From positions 16,001-80,000 of the forward strand of contig JAODUP010000356.1 in NCBI GenBank assembly GCA_025642065.1: a stretch of 64,000 bases of DNA, in the 5' to 3' direction. A program made the position numbers and the translations under genes. This document shows, in pieces, positions 9,718 to 21,499 of this stretch. How positions within the stretch are numbered: the stretch's first letter is position 1; each line of letters begins with the position of its first letter. The stretch is from Paralvinella palmiformis. Its lineage: Eukaryota; Annelida; Polychaeta; Terebellida; Alvinellidae. Under the pieces are notes generated by a model that made no database searches, had not been told where the DNA came from, and saw nothing but the letters and a program-made list of their open reading frames with translations.

Positions 9718-11648
9718 CTTTCTATGGCTTACAAAAGTAGCCATACAAGATCTATGCACTATATCAACATCACCACCGTGTCTGATGTGTAGTACACAGA
9801 ACAAGACATAATACGACCCGACAAATAATGTATGTAACGGAGCTTAATTCTGACGTACAGGAACCATTAACACATAATATGACGCAATTCATGGCAACGG
9901 ATCCTATGATTTAAGAGATATTGACAGATATCATAGATTCAATTCTAAAGCATAGTATACCTGATGATGTAGTATGCCTGATGACGTAGTATACCGGATG
10001 ACACAAATGAGTCACAACGGTCCTTACCAAAACCTCGGGTCGCCACAAACAATTTCAAAAAAAAAATAGTAAAAGTAGACATAAAAAGTTACTACACAAG
10101 CCTTAAAGAAACTGAAGTACACCTGACAATCCACATAAAACTTTAAAAGCCAAAAGAAATTTCGAAATTTTATAACGTCCTAAGTGTGATATTGTTGAAC
10201 TTATGCCTATATCTGAATGCAGTGATGGTTTGGTTTTAAAACTCTGTTTATGATAATAGTAACCATAAAATTATATATAAACAGTGATTTTTCCCTTCCT
10301 TCGCTTTATTTCGTGATGTATACAATACATTTTGCGATTAAATTTAACACTTCCCTAAAAAATAAACTTCTTATGTCGGCCTACAATTGATTGAAGTTTA
10401 TTAAAATAAACGTCTTTAGGTACCCCGAGTAAAAACATTTAACATGAACATTGACAACGTAATATGTGAATAAACAGGTTAATTAACGTATCTATGCGTT
10501 TGCCATCTTTATCAGCACCGTTAATATTAGCCCACGAACGGCAACAATTTGTGTGTGTGTTTGTGTGCTTGTGCGTGAGTGTCTGTGTGTGTTTCATATT
10601 TCGATTTATTTCTAGGTCTCTTTGGTCACATGTTTTCATCTGTTTATCGTATGTGCTGCCAGCTGGCGAATAATATAACGTTATGCCTCTGAAAGACTAG
10701 AATCCATTTCGATATGAAATATTTGATATTTTCATTTATTTCTCGGTCCATTTAGTGCATATTAAAATAACAATTGGCCCGTCTAAACTAATCTGTCCTT
10801 TTCTATTATCTGTTGACCCCTTTCTTGGTAATGATGTCCATTTCACGAAAAGGAGTCCGTTTCGATGTTTGAACCGCGTCCGCCACTCTCACGAGGAACC
10901 CTTGATGAATCCCTGACTGATTTATGACGCGGACACACAATCATTGTAATAGGTTTAGATCGAAATTCCGAATATAAAATATATTAATATGTAACCGTTA
11001 GTTAGAGAAAGAAGACTACATAAAATGGTAATCTATAATGAGAAGAACTTACCATTTTTGTTTATGTTATTATAATTATTAGTTGTAGTAGTGGTAGTGG
11101 TGGTGATAGTGCTGGTAGTTTTATATGTTACTGGGTCACTCTCATAATAAAATAATACAAAACAAAACTTCATTTACATATTAAGCCAACATTGTTCAGT
11201 TGACCTTGCCTAGTTACACTTAACAACTTGTAAATTCCCAATAGGTGAAGAATTTCCATATATGCCTGCCATGGTTGAATGAGCATGATTAGCAAGATGG
11301 TGCATACAACAATACCAGGTAATACACCAATTGTGGTATATAATAATATAATAATGATACATGCAGTATACAATATATTATAATCTACAAATAAATAATG
11401 TGGTGAAGTTGTAAGTAGTCTTGGCTGAGCCTGATATGCTTGAACCACAATGCTTACATTTGGCTTTGTAGTTGACGTTGGTATTAGTAGGCATCTGAAA
11501 ATGACTCGGAGGCGATACTTTAGCCATTGTGATTTATACTTTTTTATGTGGCTGTCTATATTATTGATAATATCCTAGATACAACATAAAATATATTAAA
11601 AATCAGATTATGTGTATATCAGATTAACGCAGTGATAGCAGATGTTAG
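9717..11648. other. Non-coding stretch
   Basis: Contains a short GT-rich run near 10550-10592 and a GTAGTGGTGGT-type run near 11080-11115. No gene recognised; open frames on the minus strand at 10439-10639 and 11170-11448 lack domains. Confidence 0.45.
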
Positions 11649-11663
11649 ATATGGTGTGAACCT

Positions 11664-11863
11664 TTTTTTCCGTTTTTTCCCCGGGGAGAAACCCCAGGCT
11701 GTCGCTTATTCGGCAAAGCCTCTATGTTCGAGTGGTTGAGAAACCTCCTCCACCACCACTCACAGGGGAGCAGTACGGAAAGATGGAGCCGAAATACCCT
11801 GAGGGTGGTTACTGCCAGAGTGTTTTACGTCCTCAGAGGTTTTTTAACGTTCCCCTTTATTTT
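11664..11863 (-). mobile_element. SINE-B copy with 15-bp TSD
   Basis: A 200-bp element bounded by a perfect 15-bp duplication, atatggtgtgaacct, at 11649-11663 and 11864-11878. Read on the minus strand it starts aaaataaaggggaacgttaa, passes through ccctcagggtatttcgg and ccctgtgagtggtggtggag, and ends in an A-rich tail. Over 80 per cent of positions seem to match the copy at 37560-37757 by eye. I see no clear tRNA promoter boxes, so the head type is unknown. Confidence 0.9.
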
Positions 11864-11879
11864 ATATGGTGTGAACCTG

Positions 11880-12709
11880 TAAAACAGGGAGCCTATATAT
11901 GAACAGTAGCACAAGAAATGCCAACATTCACTAATCAGGGATGCCAGATGTAGATTCTTAATTGGGGTATAATTGGGAGCCTGTGGTAATCAACTTGGAT
12001 TTGGTTAAGTACACAGTATTTAGTCTGTTTCAAATGGAGTGGCTTCTCAGCTACAGAATCAATAATGAACAATATTATAAATGACAATTTGATTGAGCAG
12101 CCAATCAGGTGACAGTGAGATTTGTGTGTCTGACAAAATGTAATAGCAAAGTAATAGTGGATTACTATTACTTTATCAACTATTACAGTTACTATTACTT
12201 TCAAAATGAGATTCACTATTACTATTACTGTGAAAAATGTAATCGTTACTATTACTATTAGAATTACCCCAGGCCTGGTCTGTATTGAATGCATTATGAC
12301 GAAGATGCCCGCATTATGTTATTTAATCGAATTACTAGATGGCGCCACCGTCCTTATTAACGGCTACACCGGGCATTTGAGGACGTTATGACGGTACGAC
12401 TTCACCCGGTGATGAACGGTGTCGAAGGCCCTATTATTCGATGATCGATTGATATTAAAATGATCAGGTCCACATTTGATCGACGACATCTAAACATATA
12501 TATAATACAATACATTTTAGCTGAATTCCAAATGGATCTTCGTGTGTGTCGTGGGGTATAGCCTATTGTTACTGGCTTTGGCATAGAAGTGAAAGAGATT
12601 TACCTTCTTCCAGACATTTGGCAAAGTTTAATCCCACTGAATATGGCGTCTATACCCATAATCTAAATTAATATGGAATTAGTACCTGTGGTGAAACATT
12701 GCTTTCTCT

Positions 12710-12755
<46 letters not shown>

Positions 12756-13265
12756 GCCAGCTGTCTGTTGGAATTGGTAGTCCGGTGTAAAAGTAGCGGA
12801 TTCATCCCTTTAATATCGTGTTGACTCTCTATCCTAGCACAGATGAATCTCGACTCACTCACTCACTCACTGATGTTGAATGAAAGCGTTCAGATCTAAC
12901 AACTGCGATTACAAAATTCGATGCATTGAATCGTTATTAAATGTGCTATAATGTTCGATTTTTCGGCTGTGCTTATTGTTGTTATTATTGTGTAAATTGT
13001 TTCTGCTGCTTTGTGTAATGACTGCAATAACAAACTATTCTGTCCATTGTGAATCATTAATACGTATTCTATATAAGAACAACACTTTTATATAAAAGCA
13101 ACATAGATGCATAATGATAATTTATTAGAACATTATTCTTATGAACAAATTAACCTACATTAGTAGATGTTATTGACATAGCATAACATTAACACACATG
13201 CATACTATGCACGTGAGGAAGGTTCATAAATGAGAAACATTATTACAATATTATATATACAACAC
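11880..13265. other. Non-coding stretch with simple repeats
   Basis: Holds an imperfect TTACTA repeat at 12148-12262, with inverted pieces (aaagtaatagt / actattacttt), a (TA)n tract at 12714-12753 and a (CTCA)n run near 12854. No gene seen. Confidence 0.6.
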
Positions 13266-13269
13266 AAGA

Positions 13270-13402
13270 AAGTAATACATATTGTGGTAATGTCCTGTAC
13301 AAGTTATAATCAGATAGCAGTATTCATACGATACGAAAATGGGGTATTACATATTATGGTAATAACCTGTATAAATTAATAATCAAATAGCAGTATTTAG
13401 CA
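13270..13402. repeat. ~73-bp tandem duplication
   Basis: The segment starting gtaatacatattgtggtaat is repeated about 73 bases later as gtattacatattatggtaat, followed in both by cctgta, ataatca and atagcagtatt. Confidence 0.8.
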
Positions 13403-13404
13403 AT

Positions 13405-14240
13405 CTGTGGTTGGTTCACTTGAATATGGCTAAAGCGATTTTATAATGTTTGTACAATAATGTTCATTTGATTTCGAAGTTGGCCCGAGATATTGCACCT
13501 CGGAGGAACGTGTTCTACTGTTTGTATACAAATCAGTCTACTATAGTTACTGATCAATACGTTGGCAGATGTCAGATGATATGGCTTCCTGCCTCAACCG
13601 GCGAATGTGGACTGCGCGTATTAACTTCATAATCCTTTCCAGAAGTTGAAATGTTTTGTCGTTATCGGGCGACTTCTCTTTCTTCCTTTCTATTTAGCTT
13701 TTCTTCCAGGACCAGTTTTCCGCGCGACATAAGAAAGAATTGTAACAATAATATGATTTAAAGTTTCATATAAAAATGGTTTGTAAACATTTATAAAGAA
13801 ATTATTAGACACTCGAGATGAAATGCAAAATAAATAAGGACTCGCCTGAATGCCGACAAATCTTGACTTTTTGGCCAACGGATCAATGAACACGTAGAAC
13901 GGTAGATTACCTCCCTTTCCACGGTGGCTGAGGCTACAACGCAGAGCAACACAAAGTATGTACCCGGAGATGATTAAATCATTACAATACAGGGTGACAC
14001 AAAATTTGGGTCATTGTCTAGGCAATTTTGCCGTTTTATTATTTTTACAATACAAATAGACAATACTGCCTAAACACTTTATCTGGTGTGATACAGGTTA
14101 ATACTGTGCGTGCCGATGCATAACGTTTCTGCGAATATAACCGTAATAAATTGTGTAATTGTGATAAAATGCATGAATCATGAGTATTCAGGTAAGAAGG
14201 GGGGTTGACCAACTGAGGATAGTTACCATCTAAAAAGGAA
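13405..14240. other. Non-coding stretch
   Basis: No gene or repeat recognised. Confidence 0.4.
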
Positions 14241-14242
14241 AA

Positions 14243-14678
14243 TTGACTCTGACTTCGGTGGTAGCATCCTTAAACGAAAACCACTTAGTATCTAGTGCTT
14301 GTGCAGATGTAGTAGAAACAACATTTGCTGGTGCACCGTGTGACCTGATAAAGATAATTGTTTCACAAAAGGCAAACAGGAAATCCAGGTGTCTACACAG
14401 CAGGGTTATACTTCTCTACGTTGACCCTGAAATTCTACTCAGCCAAAGCATACAAATACATTAGAAACACGCTTGACGTAGGCCTTCCACATTCATCTAC
14501 CATTGCAGATACAGGGTTTACCAAAGCTACATTCTCAGCTGTTTCTGCAAAAGTTCTGGGACCTAAGAGAGATGACCAAGACATCATGTGTAGTTTGATG
14601 CTTGATAAAATGGACATCAGAAGGCATGTAGACTGGGATGGCGAGAAGTTCAGGGGGTATGTGGATTTTGGCACAGGA
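14243..14678 (+). pseudogene. P-element (THAP9-like) transposase fragment
   Basis: Two frames carry the similarity. The first, 14243-14370, reads LNENHLVSSACADVV. After a frameshift the frame opening at 14358 gives LKFYSAKAYKYIRNTLDVGL, PHSSTIADTGFTKATF, CSLMLDKMDIRRHVDWDG and GYVDFGTG. This is the central part of P-element/THAP9 transposases, including the first acidic catalytic block (LMLDKM). A few residues are missing after PHSSTI. There is no THAP domain and no C-terminal half. At residue ~107 of the frame the P-element similarity stops and, in the same frame, tyrosine-recombinase sequence begins. Confidence 0.75.
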
Positions 14679-14682
14679 TGCT

Positions 14683-15040
14683 ATTGTAGCTGTGTTGTCC
14701 TTACGATCTTGACCTTGTGGAATGCCAGGAGAAGCGAGGAGGTATCACGGCTCCTAATCACCGAATGGGAAGACGCCAAAAGGGCGGTAGATTCCATCAG
14801 AGGTGGAATTAATCAAAGTTAAAGCAATTGTTGGTCGGTCATTATTAACTGGCATATATGCATGGCAAAGGGAATAAATATGTAGCAGTATTGATACAAA
14901 CAGCATCAGTGAAGCAATTACTTATAGCAAATCGTACCAGTTTTGTTATAGCTGACGACAACCCATTTGTATTAGCCACCAAGGACAGAAATGGGCATGC
15001 TTCTGGCTGGCATGCTATGGCAAGTGTACATCAAAGATAG
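14683..15040 (+). pseudogene. Crypton-like tyrosine recombinase fragment, copy 2
   Basis: LTLWNARRSEEVSRLLITEW at 14707-14766 fits the first catalytic arginine block of the same tyrosine-recombinase family found at 18.6-20.1 kb. After a stop at 14820-14822, the frame 14858-15040 gives HGKGNKYVAVLIQ and LATKDRNGHASGWHAM, parallel to HGKGRKFVPVLIP and FATKGSRGHASGWQAL of the other copy. The part carrying the histidine and tyrosine motifs is lost. The fragment follows the P-element relic without a frame break. It is an older, more eroded copy. Confidence 0.7.
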
Positions 15041-15044
15041 GTGT

Positions 15045-15400
15045 ATCAATGATAGATGAATGTTGTCTAACGACACATCGGCACAATTTAGGCCATTCGG
15101 TGTCCTAGAATGTTTGGAAATAAAACTGTAAAGATTTTTTTTTATAAAAGGTTAATAAGCCAGATTACTGCCTTTGATAAAGGTTATGTCTAAGCTAGGG
15201 TGTAAATTGTTAAGTATAAGTGGTAAATATGTAAATAATACGTTGGTGTATAGGTGTATAAGGTTGTTAAAAAGATAAAATCAGATTTTTAATCGTCCAA
15301 CAAGGTGTATAGCATGTGAAATATAGAAAGTAATGACTAGTTTTGACTAGAGGTAATTAAATAGATTTCTGTTAAAATAAGGTTATGATATTGGCTAGAT
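15045..15400. other. Non-coding stretch
   Basis: AT-rich, nothing recognised. Confidence 0.4.
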
Positions 15401-15404
15401 TTTC

Positions 15405-17480
15405 CTACTTTAAATAAATTATATTGGGAAGAAAAGACCAGCTTCTCTTAGGAATATTAAAATTGTGTCCGGGACAATATTTTCCAGCAGCTCTTTCTGG
15501 GTCTTTGCATGTTAATACTGTTATCTGATGTGGTGATATTCCGGGCAATGAAGGAGGATGTGATCGACTGTCAGGCGTTCTTGGCAGGAGATACACTACA
15601 CTCTCGGGGATCATCTCCAGCCAAGAGGTATCTATGGGTGAGGAAAGAGTGCCAAATCAGTAAGCGGCAGAGCACTATTTCCTTAGGACGCCTTTCCCGA
15701 CAGGACAACACCGAACATCCTAATGCAGGCTGCACTGCATGCAATCTATTTTCAGATTGCAGTGACCAGAAAACTGACCACTGGTTTTTTCCGACCTTTT
15801 AGAGCAGTTTTGGCAGCCTTATCAGCGAGTTCATTGCCGCGGATACTAACATGGCTCGGTACCCAGCAGAATACTACATCCTTTTGTAGAGTTTTCAAGT
15901 TTGAATGTAGTTCTGAAATACTGAGAACAAGTGGAATTTATATTTCTAAATTTTCTATGGCCTGTAGGCAGAGCCAATGCCATGATGGAGTGCAAGGTAA
16001 ATAGCTCGAAATTCCGCTGTGTATAAGGAGGCCACGTCAGACAGACGTTCCATCACGTACTGCCTACCACAAACGACAGCGCATCCTACTCTATCGCCTT
16101 CTTTTGAACCCTCAGTATAGATGAACTGATGGTCATCATATTTATTTTGTATGATGTGAAAACGGCTCTGAAATTCCGATGGACAAATATCGGATTTCTT
16201 CGCCGCTCTCAGACCATACAAAATCGGGATATGTGGTAGGCGTATATTTTCTATTTGATATGGTTCAATCTCCAAGTCTTCCCTCAAAGACCGAATTCTA
16301 ATCCCAAAAGTTAGGATAGTTTTCAATCTGAGTAAGAGGTTATCTTGGAGTTTTGAGTTGAACACCTTGTCAAATGTAGGATTTGCCGGAGAACTACTTA
16401 ACTGTAGTGCATATTGCAGAGAAAGTCGTTCTCTCCGTCTGTAAAGAGATTCTTCAATAGATTCAACATAAAGACTCTCCACTGAGGAGGTCCTGAATGT
16501 CCATGTGGCTATTTTCAAGCCCTGGTAGTGAATGGGGTCGAGTGATTTGATATATGATTTACGAGCCGATACCCAAACAATCGACCCGTAATCAAGTTGA
16601 GATCTAATGACTGCTCTATACAGACGGAGGAGTGTTGTTCTGCCCCCCCCCAGTCAAATCCTGAAACGACTTTTAATAGATTTAGAGATTTATTACACTT
16701 AGCCTTCATATGATGTATGTGTGTAATGAAGGAGAGCTTGCTGTCGAATATTACCCCAATGAATTTAGTTTGTTTTAAAACAAGAATGTCTACCTCATAT
16801 AGTCTTAGAGTCAGGTCTGGCTGAAATTTGTTGGCAGACTGTTTTGGACGTGGAGAATTTGAAGCCATTCTCATCAGCCCAATTTTCTAATTTATTGAGA
16901 CACAACTGGAGAATTCTTTCTATGGAATTCATATTTTTTTATTGGTAGCATATCAGGAAGTCATCTACGTATAAGGAACAGTTAACACCATTCAGCAAGC
17001 ATTTAACTATGTTATTTATTTTCATGCTGAATATTGTTAGTGATAAGATGCTTCCTTGTGGTACACTCTCTTATTGGTGCTAAGAATGAGAGAGGGTGTT
17101 ACCAACAAGGACAGTAAAGTTTCTACCAGTCAAATATTTTGAAATTAATTTTGGCATATTGCCACGAAATCCGGCATTATATAAGTCTTTAAGAATTCCA
17201 TATTTCCATGTTGTGTCGTAGGCCTTATCTAGATCGAAAAATATCCCCACAGTGTGTTGCCTCTTAATGAATACCTCCCTTATTTTAGTTTCTCATTTAA
17301 TTAGTTGATCTGTGGTTGATCTACCTTTTCTAAGCCCACTCTGATGGGCTGTGAAAATGGCATGATATTAAAGATACCAGACGAACCTGGTATTTACCAC
17401 CCGCTCAAAAGTTTTCAGATACACCTTGGGAGTGCAATTGGATGGTAATTACCATGATCTGAGAGATGTTTTCCTGATTT
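15405..17480 (-). pseudogene. Jockey/CR1-type non-LTR retrotransposon, RT plus RNase H
   Basis: On the minus strand the motifs run in order. Near 17250 there is FFDLDKAYDTTWKYGILKDL (RT motif A), near 17140 GRNFTVLVGNTLS, and at 16960-16971 YVDD (catalytic motif C). Then come KFIGVIFDSKLSFITHIHHM in the frame 16515-16874 and RRRERLSLQYALQLS, YTEGSKEGDRVGCAVV and YTAEFRAIYLALHHGIGSAY (RNase H) in the frame 15955-16518. The C-terminal region with RRPKEIVLCRL and HSFLTHRYLLAGDD runs to about 15405. Several frameshifts and stops break it. In the RNase H motif the first catalytic position reads YTEGS, with E where D is usual. The 5' part (endonuclease) is not visible. Confidence 0.85.
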
Positions 17481-17506
17481 TGGAATTGGGATGATGGTGG
17501 CTTATG

Positions 17507-17510
<4 letters not shown>

Positions 17511-17573
<63 letters not shown>
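17511..17573. repeat. (TA)n microsatellite
   Basis: Long perfect TA tract ending in acacacatatata. Confidence 0.95.
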
Positions 17574-17869
17574 TACTATATGTCTGAAATATGAATATGT
17601 CTATCTTGGACTCCCAATGTCTGAAATATTGAAGGTTATTGTCAATATCAGCAACATTTTTGGTACAATAACTTTTACATCCAAACTTTTTATCCTTTAT
17701 AAAGTATCAAAGTATAGGATTTTATTCTGGCACTTTGGTTTTGATGCAATGCAAGTTATATTTATGCCAACCACATAGTATAATCATGCTCATTTCATTT
17801 CCATTAAATTTTGATGACCTAATATGTGTATTGATGTAAGTAGAAGATGGGTGTAATTATCTGATTGCA

Positions 17870-17968
17870 GATGATCTGGTTTGTTTTAGAGAAACATCAC
17901 TAGTGGCTGATGATAATAGTGATGGTGAAGATTGGACATCTCATGAAGGTGGTCATTATGTTTCTGCC
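17870..17968 (+). other. Possible internal exon, acidic peptide
   Basis: The segment lies between tgattgcag and gtaagtg, good acceptor and donor matches, and reads open as a serine- and aspartate-rich peptide including VADDNSDGEDWTSHEGGH. It is upstream of the recombinase pseudogene on the same strand and could be its 5' exon. I cannot identify a domain. Confidence 0.35.
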
Positions 17969-18573
17969 AGTAAGTGTATTATACTATTTTTGTAATGTTT
18001 TTCATATATAGCAATTTTATGACGAAAACAAATTTTCAAGATTTTGCCAGAAGTAGCAAATATATATTAATTCCTATCAAATTTGTTGTGTTGTTTTGTA
18101 TTAGACACGTAATATATTTGTCAAGAAAAAGAGAACATGCAATTATATCATTTAGGTCAAATGTTTCCATTTTGAACCATAAAAGCATATTTGAGCTTAT
18201 TTGTTTAGGTCAGAATATTGTTGGTTAGTGTAAGAATATACGATTTTGTTAATGCATCAAATATGATACTTGTGCCTGATCCTTTGGCGGGGATTTGAAG
18301 AGTGCACTGGTTGTCTCTTTTTTTAGGTTCTGATGGGTCGGAAGTGTTTGAAGTGAAGCCAAAACTAACCAAGTTATATGGAAAGCAGTTTTTTTGACAA
18401 TTATTGACATTAGTGTACACTACATGCTTGTGACATTCGGGGCACGCAATCTTTGTATCACTAGATATCACAGAACTTAATTTGGACATTAAGGTGAACC
18501 ATATCTTCAGACTTATCCTGATATATCTAACTAAACTAAACATAACAATTAAGTATAAGGAGACCATTTCCCA

Positions 18574-18577
<4 letters not shown>

Positions 18578-18621
<44 letters not shown>
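18578..18621. repeat. (TA)n microsatellite
   Basis: Perfect TA tract abutting the start of the recombinase-related open frame. It is the source of the IYIYIY prefixes of the 18205-18633 and 18576-18878 frames. Confidence 0.95.
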
Positions 18622-18623
<2 letters not shown>

Positions 18624-20062
18624 CAGCAAGCACTGGACAATCCTCAAGAAAAGAGAGCCATTCAAGAAAAGATAAGAGTTGAAGGAATGCACAAGTACAA
18701 TCTAAGCATCATGACACAATCAAATCCCGACTACAGTTGCCTGATGAGGGAAAGAAAACCAAAATATGAAGACCGAGTTGTTACATGTTCTAATTGTGAT
18801 AAGTATATATCCAATAGGGCATTTTACAAGCACAAGATTGTTTGTGGGATTGCTGCTGGTACTATGAAACATTCATAGCAATTACAAGTACAACAGACCA
18901 TGCATAAAGATGAAGAGTTTAAGAAGAACATATTATGCAAATTCGGAGACACTTCACAGGGTAATCTCAGTCGGCAGAATGGTATCATCAAACAAGTTGG
19001 GTTTAGACATTTTTGTCTATGTAGAGCAGAAGAAAGTAAAATGGAAGAAATTAGGAAGAGTGTTATGTCTGAAATGTGAGAATTGGCCAGATTGTTTCTT
19101 GCATTCCAAACACACTCACCAGGAGTTGTCACAGTTGAAGATATGTTCACTAGGGAACACAAGGAAAATCTTTATGCTGCGATTGAAACTGTAATAGAAA
19201 AACCAGATGGTGATGAAAAGCATGGCCTAGAGCTGCAAACCAATGCAGTTATCCAGAGGGCAATTAAGTCAATGGGGCGTTACTATAATCACACGACGCC
19301 AGATTTGAAAGCCCAAGAATTGGGACGATTTCAACAGGCCGATAGCTTCCGAACTCCAGATAATTTTGCACGATACAAACCTGTAAAAAATCCATTGGAT
19401 AACGCGAGGTGTTCAGAAAATTCAGCAGTTAAGAACTTTTGTACTGATTACATGGATTCGATCTTTGACAGTTTCATTATTAACTCTCTGGAATGCGAGG
19501 CGAGGACGGCTCGAGGATGCTGGTGAGCGAATAGCAGGGTGCAAAAGGCGAGTGCTGGATTCCAGCTGTGCAAGTGCAGGTGATAAAGGATGAGACCGAA
19601 AAACATTTAGTGGGAAAATTTAAGTTAGCCTACTTACATGGCAAAGGCAGGAAATTTGTTCCGGTCTTGATTCCAAATGCAATTGAAGAAGCCATCAATC
19701 TAATTGCGGAACATCGCGAAATGTCTGACATTCTATGTGGTAATTCGTTTGTATTTGCCACCAAAGGAAGCAGAGGCCATGCCTCTGGTTGGCAGGCACT
19801 CTGTTACGTGTCTACCAAAGCCGGTGCAAGAGTGAATGCCACAGCAAACCGACATTGCATTTCAACTGGGTTTGCTGAGCTTGAGATGGGTCCAGAAAAG
19901 AGACAGTATTCATGGATGACATGGGCCATGACGCAACAATGAATAAGGACAATTATCAGTGTCCTCGTTGGGTATTAAGGACGTCACGGTTATGGGCAAG
20001 CTACTGCTGGATATTATTTATGAAGGCGAGTCCAAATTATTATCTTCTTATGGTTGTACCTT
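18622..20062 (+). pseudogene. Crypton-like tyrosine recombinase pseudogene
   Basis: One frame can be followed from 18622 to about 19486 with a TAG after GTMKHS and a TGA within SEM*ELARLFLAF. It encodes a zinc-finger-like segment (CSNCDKYISNRAFYKHKIVC) and a helical region (ARLFLAFQTHSPGVV, FQQADSF). The frame shifts near 19485, where LTLWNARRG supplies the first catalytic Arg block. In the 19568-19942 frame HGKGRKFVPVLIP fits the beta-hairpin lysine and RHCISTGF the His-x-x-Arg box, with C at the expected Arg. A further frameshift leads to MGHDATMNKDNYQ, carrying the His and nucleophilic Tyr, and then VTVMGKLL. Order and motifs identify a tyrosine recombinase; the link to Cryptons is inference. 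Several lesions look like C-to-T changes. Confidence 0.75.
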
Positions 20063-20395
20063 TCTGTGCTTAGAACTGTCTACGTGATTGCTGATTAGTG
20101 GCTCTCCTGATAGGATCTATATGTCATGTATTTGTAGAACATTTGCTGTTGACTCAACTTTAGTTTCTTCTGGAATTATTATCCATCATAGAGCACAAGA
20201 GAGGCTAAACAACGTGTACACTTCAATAAAAGTACAACAGAAATAATTAAATTTCGTGCATGTTTAAATCTGGTGCAGATCAATGAATCCTTCACTTTAT
20301 TAAAAAACTGAATGTGAATAATAATCTCTGCATTTGAGTGATGTGCTGTAATAAACTGTAGAAACTACGGTTCCAAATATGAATTTGCTATTGCA
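20063..20395. other. Non-coding stretch
   Basis: No recognised content. It separates the recombinase pseudogene from a Cys-rich open segment. Confidence 0.4.
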
Positions 20396-20396
20396 G

Positions 20397-20797
20397 GTAA
20401 TAAGGAATGTGTTAATATTGATGACATGGCCGATAATGATTCCCATGACCACATGTCTGGCGATGGCTGTTCTAACCATATAGCTCAACCAAATGTTACT
20501 GGTAACACTGAAACAACGCCACCGGTTGTACGAAGTCATTCACCAATCAGACCACGCAAATTTCACAATATCTCCATCTGGGTTCTGCACTAATACTCAA
20601 TATCCATACATAATGGTGCATCTCCTGATAGATTTGTGAGATGTGATTACTGTTGCGATTTGGGTATATTAGATGAAGAGTGTTCACACTATAAGCGGAA
20701 AAACTACATACAGGAGGCTTCTGAAGATGAATGGATGAATAAACGAATGTGGTTTTATGGCACATCAGCATCAAAGGCCATTTTGTGGCAAAACTAG
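20397..20797 (+). pseudogene. Cys-rich reading frame after a splice acceptor, unidentified
   Basis: Following ttgcag at 20391-20396, a frame of about 130 codons is open except for one TAA at ~20592. The N-terminal part is acidic and polar (DDMADNDSHDHMSGDGC). The C-terminal part has a zinc-binding look: VRCDYCCDLGILDEECSHYK, then EDEWMNKRMWFYG. I do not recognise the family. It may be a 3' exon of the recombinase gene upstream or a separate relic. Confidence 0.35.
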
Positions 20798-20799
20798 AT

Positions 20800-21250
20800 A
20801 ACTGTTTACATTAAAACCATGAAGAACAAAGGTAGCAACTGAAGTATAACCAGCAATACTTTTATTCAAATCCAGACGCAATTACACATGACAAAAAGTA
20901 GATACTGTGACTTTGCAGTTTGGACAAACATGAAAACTCATGTTGAAAGAATTTTGCCCAACACAGATATTTTATCAATATAGCTCTGTAGAATGTTGAA
21001 ACATTATTTAAATGTTGTATTTTACCAGCAGTTCTTGGCAGATGGTTTACAAGAAGTTTGTAATTGCAGGTTAATAAGACACACAAAACTTCCAAGTTTA
21101 TTCACAAAACACCTGTTCATTCCATGTATTTTGTATAAAGTCATGGCCGGTTAACGATTTGATTGGTGCATGGGAGAATTAGTGATCGCCCGTGTTTTCG
21201 TGGTGTGGGTTGTATGTGTAAAAGCTTTGTCAGTGAATGTTTGTAATGGT
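20800..21250. other. Non-coding stretch
   Basis: No gene or repeat recognised. Confidence 0.4.
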
Positions 21251-21251
21251 A

Positions 21252-21495
21252 CAGCCAAGTCAGCGGAGATTGGATCAAGGGACATCCGAGTCTCCCCTGG
21301 ACAACACGCTGATTGTGCTGGAGGGGAATTCCCCTTTATATACCTGTTTGGATGTGTGGGAGGAGGTTTTAGTGGGGGATTGTTCTTGGCTCAGCCAAGT
21401 CGGCGGTGATTGGACCAGGTGACAATGCGGGTCTACCGCACAACAACACTGACGGTGCTGAGGGGACAATTCCCTATATATATCTGGATTTTTGT
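21252..21495 (+). repeat. ~140-bp tandem duplication with TATA-like steps
   Basis: cagccaagtcagcggagatt at 21252 recurs at 21392 as cagccaagtcggcggtgatt. Both units continue through an acaac(a)c-gctg block and end in a TATA-like step (cctttatatacc; ccctatatatatc). About 110 bases after the second step lies gaggaataaagt, a possible poly(A) signal. TATA plus AATAAA in this spacing resembles an LTR, but I find no TG...CA ends or primer-binding site. Confidence 0.6.
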
Positions 21496-21499
21496 AAAA

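Noticed and set aside
15509..15802. Plus-strand frames at 15509-16004
   Set aside because: Shadows of the minus-strand LINE coding region.
18205..18633. 142-codon minus-strand frame with IYIYIY prefix and a CPECHK segment
   Set aside because: The start lies in a (TA)n tract. The CPECHKHV part could be a zinc-ligand pair, but no domain or splice context supports a gene.
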